Source: Eumeta japonica (taxonomy: Eukaryota; Arthropoda; Insecta; Lepidoptera; Psychidae). Taken from it: a stretch of DNA of 64,000 nucleotides. The stretch is from contig BGZK01000541.1 in assembly GCA_005406025.1 (NCBI GenBank), forward strand, positions 248,001 through 312,000, written 5' to 3'. This document shows, piece after piece, positions 49,231 to 60,610 of the stretch. The position numbers and the translations under genes are program-made. The notes under the pieces were generated by a model, which was not told the DNA's origin, searched no databases, and saw only the letters and a list, made by a program, of their open reading frames with translations. Positions within the stretch are counted from its first letter, which is position 1. The number at the start of each line of letters is the position of its first letter.

Positions 49231-51055
49231 AACATAACTATATTTTTAATATAGTCTTCTCGTATTGCCTTAGTCTTGTTCATTTTAATACAAACTTGCT
49301 GAATTTAAGCCACAATTCTTGGATGGCTTTTCGATTTATACATGTACGTAAAATTCTATTTGTTTTTACATTATCGTATCGGACTCGTATAAATTTATAA
49401 AATATCACGGAACCATATGTTCCAATCATAAAGTACTAATAATTCGTCCGCCCGCCAGCCAGAAATAACGTGCAACTGCGAAGCGGCGGCGCCAGCTGCG
49501 GCCGCACCTGGGATTAGGGACGCGTGCGCATGCAGCGTTCGGCACTGTTTAGGTACAACATATGCCTGTCGAATTTTTTCTTCCAACAATATGTCGTTCT
49601 GGCGGCCGCATATTATCGTGATCTACGCTCATAGAAGTACGATACTGAATACATCAAATTAAAGTTCGATAGAATAAAAAAACTGTTCAATGTGATTCAT
49701 TTAAAAGTCTGTGAACAAAAGTATAATAATTTGTCCATATAGAAATAATTCAATAAGATTCTTACTTCTTGACAAACCGCATTCATGGAAACTTCATTTT
49801 GTATAATATCGGCCTGTATGGTTATACAAAAAACAACAATGGCCATTTACATGTACAACTTTGTTTTATTTAAAAGCTGTTTTACACAGAACCCTGATTT
49901 ATTTCAACAACGCCTCATTTTCCTGTACGGGTGATTTTTCTCAGATTTTTATGTTTTCACGAATAAATTGAGGATCGGCCATTTCAAGCGTTTGTTTTTC
50001 AAAGTTATTATTAAAAATGAATTTGCGTAATTTAACATATCATCACAGTACATATTTCACATCAGCCGTTAACTGGCCACTCCACTGGGCGTGTCAAAAT
50101 AAAACATTAGAAATGATATTTATGTTTTAATTTTGCCGGCATTTCCAAGTGAATACAGAATTGTTATTTTTTTATCTTTTTTGACATATTATACTATAAC
50201 GATCATAAAAAAATATTACCTGCCTATGTAACTCAGTAGAACTAAACTAGAGAATTGATAATTCGACTACTTGAATAACTAATTACTTTAAATCATACAA
50301 ATTTCCCCTGGGCAAAATCGTCACAGACAGACAGACATCGACGCGATTTCATAATTGCTCCATTTTGTAGTTTACATACAAAACATTAAAAAACATTAAA
50401 TTTTCGTATTTACGTCTACACGTTGGAAGCTATTATATCTGTAGTAGTGTTATTGTATATAGATTATATTCATTTAAATTATTATTACTGTGGGTCGTAT
50501 TATATCTTATAGTAAAATTTTGGATTCAGCAGTTTCAGAGACAATTGAAACAACTGCAAATATAAATTTGTGTGCGCAATATTGAGAGAATTAAATACCC
50601 TATTATATTAAGACCATGGACTTCTTATACATTTTACTGTAATATATGAATACAAAAAAAATGTTTTCCATATTCATTTTTCAATAAATTCAGGTTCAGT
50701 ATTTTCGGAACTTAAAAAGGAATTGTTAATTTTCATCTACGTCTTAAGTATAACAGTTAAATTTATTTATTTTAAATTATAGTTATACGTTGTAAAGTCT
50801 GTAGATGTTTTTTATATTTTCTAATTTGTACCCCAAAAGTTATCCCTATATTCGAAATTCATTTATTCACGTTAAGCAAACCCAAGACCCAAACATTAAT
50901 TTGGGTCAGAGAAATATATACTCACCAACTTTTCGAATTAATAAGTCGGGTAGATTCGGAACAGATTGGCAGTGACAAACAGACAGACGCACGAGTGATC
51001 CTATAAGGGTTCTTTTTTTTTCTTTAGCACATTTCTTCATGGAAAACCATGGGTG
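49231..51055. other. Non-coding; GC block at 49440-49620 and a repeat tail at 50955-51022
   Basis: 49440-49620 is a GC-rich block (gcggcggcgccagctgcggc) bounded by AT-rich DNA. 50955-51022 is a solo tail of the dispersed element family (tgacaaacagacagacgcac, gtgatcctataagggttctt). No gene. Confidence 0.45.
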
Positions 51056-51059
51056 GTCG

Positions 51060-51760
51060 ATACTCAAGGTCGCCAATTTTCCAAATACAGTTCTTTATTA
51101 AACCTTTCGCACGATGCGCGAGATGCACGTACGACGGTATCCGTCTGACTCCCGATCATAATACGTATCTGTTCACTCGCGCCGGCCGAGCTGGTCCGTT
51201 CACATAACACACGTCTCGGCCCACCGCCGCCGCTCTGTTTGCCTTTATAACTTTTAATACCTATTCGAGCGTTAATCATAACAAGGAAGCGAAACGCAAG
51301 CACTTTCCCGCCGCTTCATCTCTTTGTTTCGGTTAGTGAAGGGGCTGCGAGCGAGGGCCGGGGCGGGGGATACGTTATTAGAACGTAAAAGATATACGAA
51401 CCAACAGCCGTTGCGCCGTTCTACCGCGTCGTAAATGAAAATAATCATTGCTTTGTGTTTATGGCTTCCTCGAGTACTGTACCGTCCGCGAGTGCGGGCC
51501 CTGAGACGGTCCAATCGTTTCCTCGGAAAACACACTTCAAGTCCGATAGCGGATCTCTAGTACGAGCACAACGCGCGAAACTCCGCCGCTGTGAAGTTAG
51601 TCGCGAAAGCGTCGCAATTGCGTCAAATTAGGCGCGCGAAGGAGATGACCGAAAGGTCGGGGAGCGTTAAACCTGCCCATTACGTCAATCGCAGGCAATT
51701 CAGAGCGGCCAAGTTTCGTGCGTCGTACTGCACGGGGGCTGCTGATTAACAAGTACTGCT
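51060..51760. promoter_or_regulatory. Extended GC-rich region, candidate regulatory or unannotated exon region
   Basis: About 700 bp of elevated GC and CpG. The minus frames 51064-51303 (79 codons) and 51272-51535 (87 codons) lie here but carry no recognisable domain. The segment 51568-51710 has a diverged relative at 58915-59040. Confidence 0.25.
51568..51710 (+). repeat. Repeat R-A, related to 58915-59040
   Basis: Shares, in the same order and strand with 58915-59040: caacgc.cgaa, gccgctgtgaa.ttagtc, agcgtcgcaa/agtgtcgcaa, ggtcgg, and tcgcag.caattcagagcg. The spacing between the two conserved ends is similar. Confidence 0.6.
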
Positions 51761-51818
51761 GACAGTCTAACGAGCTGTTTGACGGCCAAATTAAGTTACA
51801 ATCTAATCGCTCATTTTA

Positions 51819-51889
51819 TCGGCGGACAAGATTCGAACTCTATACTCTCTATGCTAAACCAATGTCTCTGATCGTTAAGCCACCACCCG
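51819..51889 (-). other. tRNA-like sequence (decayed tRNA pseudogene or SINE head)
   Basis: On the minus strand: an A-box-like tggcttaacga, then after about 40 bases a B-box-like agttcgaatct. The acceptor arms do not pair well and the T stem is imperfect, so a working tRNA gene is unlikely. Confidence 0.4.
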
Positions 51890-52036
51890 TCTTTTATCTT
51901 GTTATTGTATGTGATGGAGGTTTTGAGTGTTTCCCAGCAACTGTCATTTACTTATTTCTTCATTTTTAATCATTTTTGTGGCATATTTTTATTCACCCCT
52001 TTACCGAGACACTCTCACACAATCTTATTTTATTTC

Positions 52037-52075
52037 AGACCAGCTGTTGCCCGCGACTTAGTTCTCGTGATGTTT
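52037..52075 (-). mobile_element. Decayed Helitron-like 3' end
   Basis: The minus strand reads ctaagtcgcgggcaacagct, then ggt. It aligns with the end at 63482-63510 (cgcggacgaagccgcggccg, aaagctagt), with the terminal CTAG changed to CTGG and the hairpin weakened. No internal part of the element was identified, so the 5' boundary is unknown. Confidence 0.5.
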
Positions 52076-52780
52076 GGAAGCTCTTCTCAAATTCTTCGTT
52101 GTCTTTCATCACGCATAGAAAATCATACACAACAAATGAGAATGTTTTTAAAAGACACAATGTTTGTGACGAGATTTCTACATTTCATTAACTTATTGCT
52201 TTGAAAAAACAACAAAGTTGTGGATAATTTTACACATTCGTACTGTCGAAGAATCTAAAGGTGGGTAGGCGGTAGATACTATTTGAGCAAATTTATTCAA
52301 TGGGTAGTTTAAACTAAACAGAGGAAAGAATAGAAATTTGCTCTCCGTCGTACCTTTTACGTAATGTAGCGTGATAAATTGTGTTGTATGTTAAACAACA
52401 GATTTCTGTTGATAAGACACAAAAATTTTGTTCAAATTGCTAAATTAGTTTTTCAATCATGCTTCCATAAACAAAAAAACAAATATATAGTAAAACAGAC
52501 ATATACCTTAAAAGCAGCTGTTTTGGGATCTATCTTATGTAAGTTATGTGTATAGTACATACCATTTACTTTTTCCAAAAAATATTTAATGAACAGATTT
52601 GGCTTCCTTACGATTTTATTGAATGTTATATACTGAGAGGGTTTGTGATATACATCATGATTAAGTACCTGAGTGTAATTTTGTGTAAACAATTACATGA
52701 AATATTAATTAAAATTTCAATAGAATGAATGTTTCACTAAATATAGAAAAATATATTGTTATATGAAAAGGAAATAAAGT
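52076..52780. other. Non-coding, nothing recognised
   Basis: AT-rich spacer; short frames only. Confidence 0.5.
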
Positions 52781-52784
52781 GTTT

Positions 52785-53140
52785 TAAGTATGAATGGAAC
52801 TCGCACATGAAAGGTTCCGAATCTCACGTACACTGCTTTAAAAATAGTTCTGTAAATAAATAAATAATCTGTGAAAATTTCAAGAATGTAGTTAATGCTA
52901 TTATAAAGATCGAGTTAATAACGCTGAAAAAATACGTTTCTCATATGGTGATCCCTTTTAAATTTAAAATTTATTTTATATTTAGTCTTTGTTGTTACTA
53001 TGGCCACAGTAATACATAACCATTGAAAATTTCAAATGTCTAGCTATTACGGCTCGAGAGGTAGAGCCGTGTGACAGACAGATAAACAGACAGCGGAGTC
53101 TCAGTAAGAGAGTCCCGCTGATACGGAACCCTAATAAAGG
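52785..53140 (+). mobile_element. Short dispersed element, copy 3 (best preserved)
   Basis: Head tggaactcgcacatgaaagg then ttccg at about 52795-52820. The body has tgaaaatttcaaatgtctag and attacggctcgagag. The tail reads gtgacagacagataaacaga, cagcggagtctcagtaagag, and ends tacggaaccctaataaa. The two ends carry an inverted ggttccg / cggaacc pair. Length 356 bp. Confidence 0.7.
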
Positions 53141-55735
53141 ACAGATGATTGTATATTCCAAGATTATTAAGCCATGAGTACGGTTAATATATATCTACAT
53201 TTTACGATACCAAACCCTAAGACCAAATTTAATAGTAAAATATATACGGATGCAATGAAGAGAAACTCGATTACAATCATTGTAATTACAATAATAATTA
53301 CACTAGGCAACAATATGCTTCCGTGCGAACAAATCGAATGGGCTTTTGTATCGTGTGTTGATTATTCTAAGCGAGCCGTAACTCGAATTTATTTGTATGG
53401 TGTTCTATCGAGGATATGTTGTTAATAAATGTATTTTTCTGTAAACAAGGAATCATTGTCTTTATTTCAAATATTGTAATTAAGAACAAATAAGATATCC
53501 CGCCCGCATTCTATACCTTCACGTTAACTAAATTATAACTGCAAGACACCGTTTTATCAAAATAAAACAGAAATACATATCTACAAAATCTGTTATATGT
53601 TACAATATTACATGAAGATATAGTAAGTATAAATTGTTACAAAATAACCGCAAAAATGAAATAATAAAATGGAAACATAGAAAAAAAATGTAAGGTATGT
53701 TTCGGATATATCTGCAATTATATTGCGACGTTAAGTAGTCGCTCGCGAACTTTATCATCATACAGATGATACAGCAGTCCGCTATCCACAACGGGCCAGC
53801 GCGAAGGGTTAAGATTCCAGCATCCACCTCAGCATCTGGAGTAAAAAATGTGGTGGGGTATACTTCAACAGTGGAATGATTTAAATTTAATAGAAACAAT
53901 ACACGCAAAAAAAATATTATATGAATGATTATTTCTCTTTATGATTTAATCTCCGATTACTTTCGTCAGAAAGCAAATTAAATGATCTTTTTAATTAACA
54001 TAGCTTTGGTGAGTCTTATTCCATTGGCCTATGGCGTTATGTTAATTTAATGTAGAAACAACAAATGTTTTTTATTCACATCTGTAGCCATAAATAGCTC
54101 CGAAATTGAAAAACCAATGAACGGCAACATTTCGCTTCGTGGAACGAAATTAATTTTAAATGTTGCTTAAAGTGGAAGCCTTCTGGAAAACTGGAAAACT
54201 TTCTGAAATTGGCTCATCTTTTTTGTACGCAGTTCATAATATTCGATTCAATGACTTACGAGAACTCAAGGTCTTTCTCATTCATCCTGGTTCTATTAAA
54301 TTCACGGAAATAAAAATTAGCAAGGTATCAAAATGAGATTTAATCTGTAGAATAAAAAATATCGTTAAGCGTACACCAACGATTTCATGCGATACAATTT
54401 CAAAAAATTTGGAGGAATCCAAAATGCTATAGCGTCACACGCTAATTTTATTACAAATTGACATTAATTAACTGGAGGCGAAACTTATTAAAAAACAAAG
54501 TTTTTGGAAAAGAATGTTAAAAAATATCTCCGTTTCCGTTTTGTCGACATTCAATTTTAAATTGTTCGCTAATATTCATTATTAACGAACATTTTCAAAA
54601 CATACAAAAATATTAATGAAGAATTGTTCATTAATATCTTTAAAACGGTAATGACGTCAGTCATATATAAGAAATAGGATTTCCTCAGAATAAATGGAAA
54701 ATTATTGAAAAGGATTTATAACAATCCATTGTGTACATTTTTCTAAAACGTGTAGATAAACAAATTCACATACCAACGGACAGCCGTTCTTGTATTTTTT
54801 TTAAGTACACGTTTTGTTATATATACTCAAATAAATGAATAAAAAAATACGCTTACTTTATAATTTCTTGTTTTCAAAATATCCCTTTTATTTGTTGAGT
54901 TAATATCTAGCTTGAGATATAAGAACGATTTTGTATAGCAAAATCGTCACAGAGCGGCATATTGAGAGTGAAACACTCCCACATGCTCGCACGTTGTGAA
55001 TGAGGCATGCAAAAGAATGACAGACAAACATTTTTGATAATTCTAAAAATTGTTGCCTTGGTCTTCCACTCCATTCCAAGCATTCTTCCAAGAGAAATCG
55101 ACAAAAACTATTAAATGTAGAGTCTCAGCGCTCTTTACCGTTTAAATAGATCATTAATCCCTCCACTGCTTTTAGCTTACACGATTAACATGGGAAAGTC
55201 GTTAACGACAACAATGTTATCCGGAAAATCGATGCATAAATTTAAATTTGTACGCCAAATAATAATTTTATCCGCTCTTTCATAAAACTGTTGACCTAAC
55301 GAACACGTTCCAGCATTTCCTGTTACATTTTGATAAGCAAAGCAAAGTTCAAATCAGTTCATACTCACCGAATACTTTTTCCACGAACATCGCGAACAAA
55401 TACACGGAGATTTCGTATCGAGGGTTTGCGATCTTATGCAAATTACACATCACCGGATTTGACTTTTCACGTTTATAGAGTTTGTATAGAGTTTGTATAG
55501 AGACGACATTCATTGATAAACAGAAACTGTTAGAGGGATCGAGACTAAAGCTGGCAACGGATCGATACAAACACCTTTTTTCCTAAGGAAGGATTGCACG
55601 AAATAAGAGCTCCTGCAAATTCGACGATAATGATTGTTGACTTACGTGGCTTTTTGTTGACCATTAGTTATGTTGCAAAACACGAGTTGGAATAGCATAT
55701 GTACCGCGAGTATTAATGTTCTTGTAACTTACGTA
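53141..55735. other. Non-coding, nothing recognised
   Basis: AT-rich. The 83-codon frame at 53174 and the 102-codon minus frame at 53600-53908 carry no domain. A small tandem (agagtttgtat twice) lies near 55477-55500. Confidence 0.45.
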
Positions 55736-55739
55736 ACGT

Positions 55740-56560
55740 AGTTAGAATTGGATTAGTTAGGGGAAATTGATATCGCCTGGAGCCGTGGTATGCATAGGGG
55801 TACCACAGGTTTGATGCTTGGTCCGATACTGTTTTTAGAATACATTAACGAATTATCTAGTTTTTTTAATAATGTTCATGAGATAGATGAAACTTTATTG
55901 CAGATTACACTTCATTGTTATTCTAGGTAAAGAGAAAATAACTCACTTACGACAACGTGAAAACTGTCATCTGGAAAGTAGAGAAATTATTTACTTACAA
56001 ATCCAAACTATTTTAATACAAACCATGACACTAGTATTGATACTACTGTATTCTTTGGCATTGCTCTGAATAACAAGTTTATATCTTTGACGATATGAGG
56101 ACGCCATTACAGCTGCAATGAAGCGCTCAAATCGGTAAGTCGGCAAAAACACTACCACGTATGCAGTTGAAAAGATATAAAATATTTTATGTATGGAATC
56201 CGCCGGTGTAATTTGTTCTGAATGTTTCCATTGTTATAGCCTAATGAAGTAATATGGCACATTGTTCGGGGAACATGCCGCAGATATTCATAGAATTTTG
56301 TCGTGCTGCAGAATGAGGCCGTTCGGGTGATTTACAAACTAAGACCTCGAGTATCTCATAGAACTAAGTTTAAGGAAGTTTGAATCTTAATAGTGGTATC
56401 TTAGCTTAAATATGAAAATCTAGTATACATAAGACAATAATTAGAATCATATAGAAGAAATAGTGATTGACATGAATTCGATAAATAAAAAACTTTGAAA
56501 AACGAATTCGTTTAAAGGGCTTTGGCTGAACATTTAAAGTACAAAATACATAAAAAAATA
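55740..56560 (+). mobile_element. Jockey-like LINE, 3' half (plus strand)
   Basis: The translation gives GVPQ (55797-55808), then after a one-base shift LMLGPILFLEYINELSS, an incomplete region around the catalytic YADD site, then ITAAMKRLKS (about 56108), NEAVRVIYKLRPRVSHRT and KFKEV (about 56315-56378). This order matches the second half of a Jockey-clade reverse transcriptase and its C-terminal region. Multiple stops and frameshifts. It is the complement, in content, of the minus-strand piece at 56932-57430. Confidence 0.85.
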
Positions 56561-56931
56561 TCCTTATATAAAGCTCAGTTTATCATTAAATAAACACAAT
56601 AATAAAATACATTAATTTTGTTAAAAAATCATATCATAAAATTACCTAATACTTATAGGACAAAAATCCATGGGCATAACCAGTTTGTCTTCTCATTCAG
56701 ATGTAATTATATAATTAGATATGTAGATACAAATATGCATATCTAATTATATGATCACATGTGAAAAGAGTTACACCCTAGTTTCATGCTTGTAGGTAGT
56801 CCATTATGATGAAAAACTGCCTTCTACGCGATTGGTAATTTTAAGTAGTATTAAAAATATACGAAATAAATATATTTTTGAATACGTATTTATGTTTCAG
56901 TTACGTCATACTTGATATTCGTCATAGTATT
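56561..56931. other. AT-rich spacer with a 15-bp inverted repeat between the LINE halves
   Basis: atataattagatatg (56709-56723) and its exact reverse complement (56738-56752) form a hairpin. Confidence 0.6.
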
Positions 56932-57430
56932 TTATGAATATATCATGTAATTGACATCGACCGTCTGTATTCTGTTAAACAAATACGATATCAGAATACC
57001 GAGCAGCCTATAAGCCCACAATGTTGTACTTTTTACGAGCGGAGTTTCATGATTTACACAATCGAATACCTTGGAGAGAAAGCGAAACATTTTTAAATCC
57101 TCCCAGCCTCCGAAAAATGTATTAAATGTGTTCGTAAATTGTATGTATAGAAACCGAGCAATAAAATCAAACAGTTTTATGGACGCGATCACTATAAAGA
57201 GTGCAAACAATTGATTTAGAACAAATTTTAAAAATATTTCAACAAATGGCAGTAGTACTAATATAGACTTATAGTTGAGTACTTCACAAGGAAGTAACTT
57301 TACACGTTTATCTCTAAAAATATCCCCTTTCAATCGTTCTTCTCTGTTCGGAAGTAGCCCCTTCAGTGCAACATCGAGCATCAACATTCTCGCTGTTAAA
57401 ATATCGTAAACCGTTTGTTTCGCTATCATC
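56932..57430 (-). mobile_element. Jockey-like LINE, RT N-terminal half (minus strand)
   Basis: One open frame of 165 codons. It contains NYKSILVLLPFVEIFLKFVL (compare NYRPISLLP...KIFEK of Jockey-type RTs), then LSKVFDCVNHETPL (compare DLSKAFDCVNHE) and SYLFNRIQTVDVN (compare SYL.NR.Q.V.VN). It stops exactly where the family would continue with GVPQG, which is found instead on the plus strand at 55797. Substitutions in conserved positions show decay, even though the frame is open. Confidence 0.8.
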
Positions 57431-57469
57431 TGGAGAGAAAAATGATGCTAGCGTCTAAAAAGCTTTAGG

Positions 57470-57900
57470 TACTCAATAGAGCGCGTCAGCACTTCGAGCA
57501 GGATCATCGCCTCTTACTTTATTGGTCACAGGTCGTCCGACCACATCTGCAATGTTGTGCGAGAGGTAACACCTCGGAGCCGGGACAACCTCACTGTCGA
57601 CCACTGCCTCTGCATCCACACCAAGCATATAGCAAGCACAACAGATATAGCACATTTCTACATGCTTATACATGGGGAGTGCTCTCAATCTGACCTAAAG
57701 TCGGCCGTGTTCCCAATCAAATACCAAAACGGCATCTCCAAAAACAGAGCATACTCCTTTTTAAACCGCCGGCAGCGCGATAGTGACTTGGAGGAGCGGC
57801 TGTTCGTGTTCGACGGTGACCACTTACTCTCCGGTGATTCGCATGCGCCTTTACGTTTTTTTAAAATCATACCGCATAAGAATACTTCGTAACGTCCGAT
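57470..57900. repeat. Unrecognised mid-GC block, probably a dispersed repeat
   Basis: Higher GC than its surroundings, and open on the minus strand over two overlapping frames (57473-57688 and 57685-57930) and on the plus strand (57557-57892). The two minus frames meet near 57687, so a single ancestral frame with one indel is possible. I cannot name a protein family, and regular protein features are weak. Confidence 0.35.
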
Positions 57901-58500
57901 AAACACAAAAATAGACACAGTAACAAACATACAACGTCCAGTTCATGATCTTCACCCATATAACTTCATTCCATCCACTCTTTAGACACGTATAGCGGTA
58001 TTGTATATTGATTATATTATAATAGGATATTGAGATAAAAAATTAAATAGCTAAACATGATGATAGCCGACCACCATTATTGAATTAGTTTTACTTTTGA
58101 TAAACAATACGATCAATATACTAATACAAAAAAATTGTTTTTACGTCATCGAAAATTCCCTATATTAAGGACGCCTTTCATTTTTATCCGACTCGGGTAG
58201 ATACTTTTTTTCTATGTGCATTTGATATTCGCCGCCAATATCTGAGCTCTATCATTCGCCAAGCACACAAACATTCCGTGATATGAGCCAATAAATCTTT
58301 GGAGAAATCTTATTTTCGCCCGTTTATACATCATTCGTGGTTCGCGTAATGCTTAGTTATTGGCTTATAATTTTGCCGAAACTGCCGTATCCGTGGACGA
58401 ACAGCTATTAGCAAATTATCTTTGACGTCTCGAGAAATGATATTGAAGAATCGGGTTAGTTAGACGATAATCTTCTTTAGTTTGATTAGTTCCGTAACCA
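57901..58500. other. Non-coding, nothing recognised
   Basis: AT-rich spacer. Confidence 0.5.
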
Positions 58501-58506
58501 AACAAA

Positions 58507-58898
58507 GCAAAAAAAAAACCGGCCAAGAACTTGTCGGACTCGCATAAAGAGGATTCCGTACATCATCGCACTAGCCCTCGGTGAGATTATACAACATATT
58601 TTATAGACATTTTGTCCTCACGGCTGTTGTCGGTTTCCCGTGAAAATTTAAACATTTAGAATTTTCCTTCGGATTTTCCTGCAAGTAATGAATGAATAAG
58701 ACTTGGCAGTTTGGGAAATGTGGCATAATACTTGATTTTCGTATATTTAAAGACGTCTAAAAAGATAGCTAAAGTTATGCCGAAAATGACGTTTACATAT
58801 TGTTGAATTGTAAGACAACAATTTTAACGACTACCGAAAAATATTCTTAGAGCCTCCTCCTTTTCTTTTTGTCATTTTAATCAAAGAACCCTAAAAAC
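58507..58898 (+). mobile_element. Short dispersed element, copy 4
   Basis: Head aaaccggccaagaacttgtc, ggactcgcataaagaggatt and ccgtac at 58516-58562. It ends with aaagaaccctaaaaacgg at about 58884-58900. The aaccggccaag... start makes this the most complete head of the four copies; the acagacagac part of the tail is lost. Confidence 0.6.
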
Positions 58899-58914
58899 GG
58901 ATCACGTACAGTAT

Positions 58915-59040
58915 ACAACGCACGAATCTTTGCCGCTGTGAAATTAGTCACAGGAAGTGTCGCAAAATAGGAACACGAGGTAGAAGAAGGAGGGGTCGGA
59001 TATAAGCATGGCTTCATTCGCAGACAATTCAGAGCGACAG
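58915..59040 (+). repeat. Repeat R-B, related to 51568-51710
   Basis: Collinear with 51568-51710 (see that entry), with about 15 bp less between the conserved ends. It starts just after copy 4 of the dispersed element. Confidence 0.6.
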
Positions 59041-60465
59041 AGACGCGTGAAGCAAACACAAATAATAACTACTTACATTTCGCGTAACACATACAATAAC
59101 AATGACACAGTCGCCAATTAATAAGTTACGTTTTGTTTTTAAGCCAGCGTCGATGTGAAGAGCAAAGTTTAAGTACGCGCGGGCGCATGCGTCGGCGATG
59201 GCTGTACAAAATCGTGTCTATGGTATTTGTGTTCGAGTCTAATAGCATTGCTGACGAGAAAAAAAAAATAAGTTAATTAAAAAAATCATTAAAAATATCA
59301 GTAGGCTCCAGTTCGTTTGATTTGGTATGTCATTCGTAATACGTGATTTAAAAAATATTTTCTTACTTCCTAGTGTTTCAAAATCGATTTTAATACACAT
59401 AGACCTTCGTATTTTTATATTATAACATTAGGAATATAAAATTCCTATCATCGTCAACGATTTTAGTATAAGCATAGTTAGAATAATTTGTATGTTTAGC
59501 GTCCGTTGAGTCGTCACAAATAAAATAGTGACTTGTTGCATAAAACAAAAAAGTCTTTCTTTAATGTTACCCGGTTATTATCCTGTTCCAAGAAAAATAC
59601 AAATGTATCAATTCGAGTTTTCTTAAGAGAAAAATGCTGATATTCTCTGATAAATTGAGCAGTATACAGGAAGACGTATAGGATAAGACTCGCGATTTAA
59701 TAAAGCAAATGAAGTATTCGAAAATCAACAGTGTCCGAAACGGACTGATCCAGTGCCCCCGTTCCCAGTTCTTCACCATCTATCTCCCTCTATCAGATAT
59801 CCTATTCCATATCAAGAGGTTGGCACGCCGGCCATATACATGGGCGGCGATGACCTCGCACAGGGAAAGCTAAAAAAAAAACGTCTACTCTCTGATTGCT
59901 TGCCTACACGGTGGTGCCTCTACGAGATTAAAAAAAATGAGTGACATTAAAACGTACCTATATGTCGGACAAGGAATTTCTCTGAGGAAACGTCATCAAA
60001 ACGAGTCGTAATTTATATTTATGTACAATTGTACATACATGATGATGTTCATTTTATAATCAAATAGCCTTTTTATAAAAGTAATTATTTACTCTAGAGA
60101 GATGTTTTTTTATAAACCGATGCAGAAGGTATCGTATACGTTCGACTCATACTTCGATGAGAGCGATGATTCTGTCGATTGTCCATTTCGCTCGTAAACG
60201 GCACTGCCGAAAACTTAAACATTTTACGTACTTAGATATGTAAGTTCGAGCTTATTTCGTTCGTTAATATTCCAAAACATTGTAAAAATCTAGAATTTTA
60301 GACTGGCAACAAAAGTTAAGAAACAGAAAACAGACATACCGGTGGGAGGCAGAGGAGGGATAGACCCCCTCTCAGACGAAGTGTGTGAGAAAAGAAAATA
60401 AGCGAGTTGTGAAAGGAGTTTTTATTACAAATAAAATGAAAAATTTGTGTTTTAATATATGATAA
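59041..60465. other. Non-coding, nothing recognised
   Basis: AT-rich. A 14-bp palindrome tgtacaattgtaca lies near 60022. Short frames only. Confidence 0.45.
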
Positions 60466-60469
60466 TAAT

Positions 60470-60610
60470 AACAATGATACAAACTCACACGCATATTTCC
60501 CAAAAGGGTAGGCAGCAACTTTAGATTTCCACATGGTACGATCTTTGCATTTGCTGCATCGATATCCAACAGTATTTTCATGAAAGCTCGTCGATTTCGT
60601 GTTTTAATTT
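60470..60610 (-). mobile_element. LINE 3' tail, third substantial copy
   Basis: The plus strand shows aactcacacgcatatttccc, gggtaggcagcaactttaga, ttccacatggtacgatcttt and catgaaagctcgtcgatttc, matching the end of the LINE fragment at 18.2 kb. Same orientation as all other copies. Confidence 0.75.

Noticed and set aside
51819..51889. Functional tRNA gene on the minus strand
   Set aside because: A- and B-box-like words are present but the acceptor and T stems do not pair; kept only as a tRNA-like relic.
55740..57430. Twin-priming as the origin of the split LINE
   Set aside because: The inverted RT N-terminal part lies downstream of the 3' half rather than upstream, which twin-priming does not produce.
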